From assembly GCA_028694275.1 (NCBI GenBank), contig JAQUTS010000027.1, positions 1 through 14,621 of the forward strand: a stretch of DNA of 14,621 nt. Direction: 5' to 3'. The position numbers were made by a program, and so were the translations under genes. This document shows, one piece after another, positions 13,978-14,621 of the stretch. This DNA is from Candidatus Gastranaerophilales bacterium. GTDB lineage: Bacteria > Cyanobacteriota > Vampirovibrionia > Gastranaerophilales > CAJFVJ01. The stretch's first letter is position 1, and the number at the start of each line of letters is the position of its first letter. The notes below the pieces were generated by a model, which did no database searches, was not told the DNA's origin, and worked only from the letters and a program-made list of their open reading frames with translations.

Positions 13978-14000
13978 TAAGATATCTTTGTTATATCTTA
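13978..14000. repeat. Inverted repeat in the orphan gene/proB divergent region
   Basis: TAAGATAT (13978-13985) and ATATCTTA (13993-14000) are perfect 8-bp arms around a 7-nt spacer. The pair overlaps -10-like sequence on the minus strand (TATAAC at 13995-13990), so it could be an operator for the 103-residue gene. Its AT richness makes chance occurrence possible. Confidence 0.4.
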
Positions 14001-14074
14001 CATATATATAAAAACTCGTTCTCTTTAATAATTGCTAAATTGATTTCTGCAATGTTTTGTTTTGTTAATATTTG

Positions 14075-14103
14075 TTTACATTTATGCATTTCTTGTTTAC
14101 AAT
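14075..14103 (+). promoter_or_regulatory. Sigma-70-type promoter of proB
   Basis: TTTACA (14075-14080) and TACAAT (14098-14103) each match the consensus at five of six positions and are separated by the ideal 17 bp. Transcription would start near 14110, giving a leader of about 50 nt before the proB ATG. Confidence 0.68.
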
Positions 14104-14161
14104 AAAAGTGTTGTAAAAGCAGCCTTTGGGGCGAATACAAGCTCATTCAAAGAGAAAAACC

Positions 14162-14621
14162 ATGTACGAACAAATCAAAAACGCACAAAGAATAGTAATA
14201 AAATTCGGCACAAATGTCTTGACAAACGATGCGGGAAACCTCGCCTTGTCGCGCATTTATGCTTTCATCGAAGATATTGCCCAACTCAAACAGCAAGGCA
14301 AAGAAATTATCATTATTACATCAGGTGCAGTCGGACTCGGGGCCAAAAAACTAAAACTGAACGAAATGCCAAACCTTGTTTCTATCAAACAAGCCTGCGC
14401 AGCAGTCGGCCAAAGCAAACTTATGTATTTTTATGAGGAAAGTTTTGACAAATTTGATATCATAACTGCTCAAATTTTGCTGACAGAAGATGATTTTTCC
14501 ATTCGTGAAAAATATCTCAGCTTAAACGACACTCTCAATCGACTATTAGAGCTCAATGTCATTCCGATTATCAACCAAAATAACACTGTATCAATCAATG
14601 AAATCAGATGCTACAAAGATC
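14162..14621 (+). CDS. proB: Glutamate 5-kinase (ProB), N-terminal part
   Basis: Glutamate 5-kinase phosphorylates glutamate with ATP in the first step of proline synthesis. About 153 residues are present before the window ends. They match the amino-acid-kinase fold of ProB: RIVIKFGTNVLT (10-21), IIIITSGAVGLGAKKL (49-64), IKQACAAVGQSKLMYFYEE (75-93), AQILLTEDDFSIREKYLSLN (103-122) and VIPIINQNNTVSINEI (133-148). The start at ATG 14162 gives the normal N-terminus; an AAAGAG SD lies about 7 nt before it. The usual NEND loop reads N138-Q-N-N141, and the expected GDND after EI is not visible (EIRCYKD). The C-terminal PUA domain, if any, is outside. A ProB-like paralogue with altered substrate use is possible. 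Confidence 0.9.
   Translation, partial: MYEQIKNAQRIVIKFGTNVLTNDAGNLALSRIYAFIEDIAQLKQQGKEIIIITSGAVGLGAKKLKLNEMPNLVSIKQACAAVGQSKLMYFYEESFDKFDIITAQILLTEDDFSIREKYLSLNDTLNRLLELNVIPIINQNNTVSINEIRCYKD

Larger units (their letters stand above)
13862..14161. other. Divergent intergenic region between the 103-aa orphan gene and proB
   Basis: This 300-bp region is very AT-rich. It contains a clear plus-strand promoter for proB (14075-14103), an 8-bp inverted repeat (13978-14000) and a pyrimidine-only tract on the plus strand near 13959-13976 (TCTCT repeats around a T-run). On the minus strand this reads as a GAGAG-rich purine leader for the orphan gene. No RNA gene or further ORF is evident. Confidence 0.6.

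Noticed and set aside
14062..14436. 124-codon plus-strand frame over the proB start
   Set aside because: It spans the proB promoter and start in the wrong frame; the proB frame carries all the kinase motifs.
1..14621. Insertion sequences, CRISPR arrays, tRNA/rRNA genes, phage or defence modules
   Set aside because: No transposase, regularly spaced repeats, RNA gene signatures or defence domains were recognised on either strand.

Overview
The window looks like ordinary chromosomal DNA of an AT-rich, flagellated bacterium with two membranes. P-ring (FlgI) and L-ring (FlgH) genes imply an outer membrane. My best taxonomic guess, from gene content and general sequence character only, is a non-photosynthetic relative of Cyanobacteria (Vampirovibrionia/Melainabacteria, Gastranaerophilales-like). 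No marker in the window proves this. I see no rRNA, tRNA, insertion sequence, CRISPR array or phage gene.

Region 1 (1-6130, all minus strand) is a compact flagellar rod/ring/hook-junction operon. In transcription order it reads: SLT-type lytic transglycosylase, flgF, flgG, flgA, flgH, flgI, flgJ (rod-binding domain only), an unrecognised 95-aa protein in the usual flgM slot, flgN, and the 5' end of flgK, which runs off the left edge. Gaps are about 5-40 bp and several Shine-Dalgarno (SD) sites overlap the preceding stop codon, so the genes are probably co-transcribed. The products cover rod and ring building (FlgF/G, FlgA-assisted P ring, FlgH, FlgI), opening of the peptidoglycan wall (the transglycosylase plus FlgJ), and the hook-filament junction with its export chaperone (FlgK, FlgN).

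Region 2 (6131-9244) starts with a 313-bp non-coding stretch followed by a plus-strand orphan gene of 217 codons. Three minus-strand genes follow: a secreted protein with a carboxypeptidase-regulatory-like domain, then a formyltransferase with a TTG start and its own promoter, then a tiny membrane-anchored zinc-ribbon protein 1 bp behind it.

Region 3 (9245-11866) holds folE2 (GTP cyclohydrolase IB) and an HU-type DNA-binding protein on the minus strand, separated by a clear intrinsic terminator. A divergent plus-strand gene encodes a multi-pass membrane protein of the LPG-synthase/flippase family. It is followed by a 44-codon ORF that contains a 14-bp perfect inverted repeat and overlaps the 3' end of gatA.

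Region 4 (11863-14621) holds gatA (GTG start, minus), a 103-aa orphan with its own terminator (minus), and the 5' part of proB (plus) behind a good vegetative promoter. proB runs off the right edge and carries an unusual substrate-loop sequence.

I found no convincing new multi-gene system. The items most worth a second look are the 14-bp inverted repeat in the small ORF, the FlgH without a lipobox cysteine, the unknown protein in the flgM slot, the operator-like palindrome before the flippase promoter, and the strong-SD upstream ORF overlapping the first flagellar gene.
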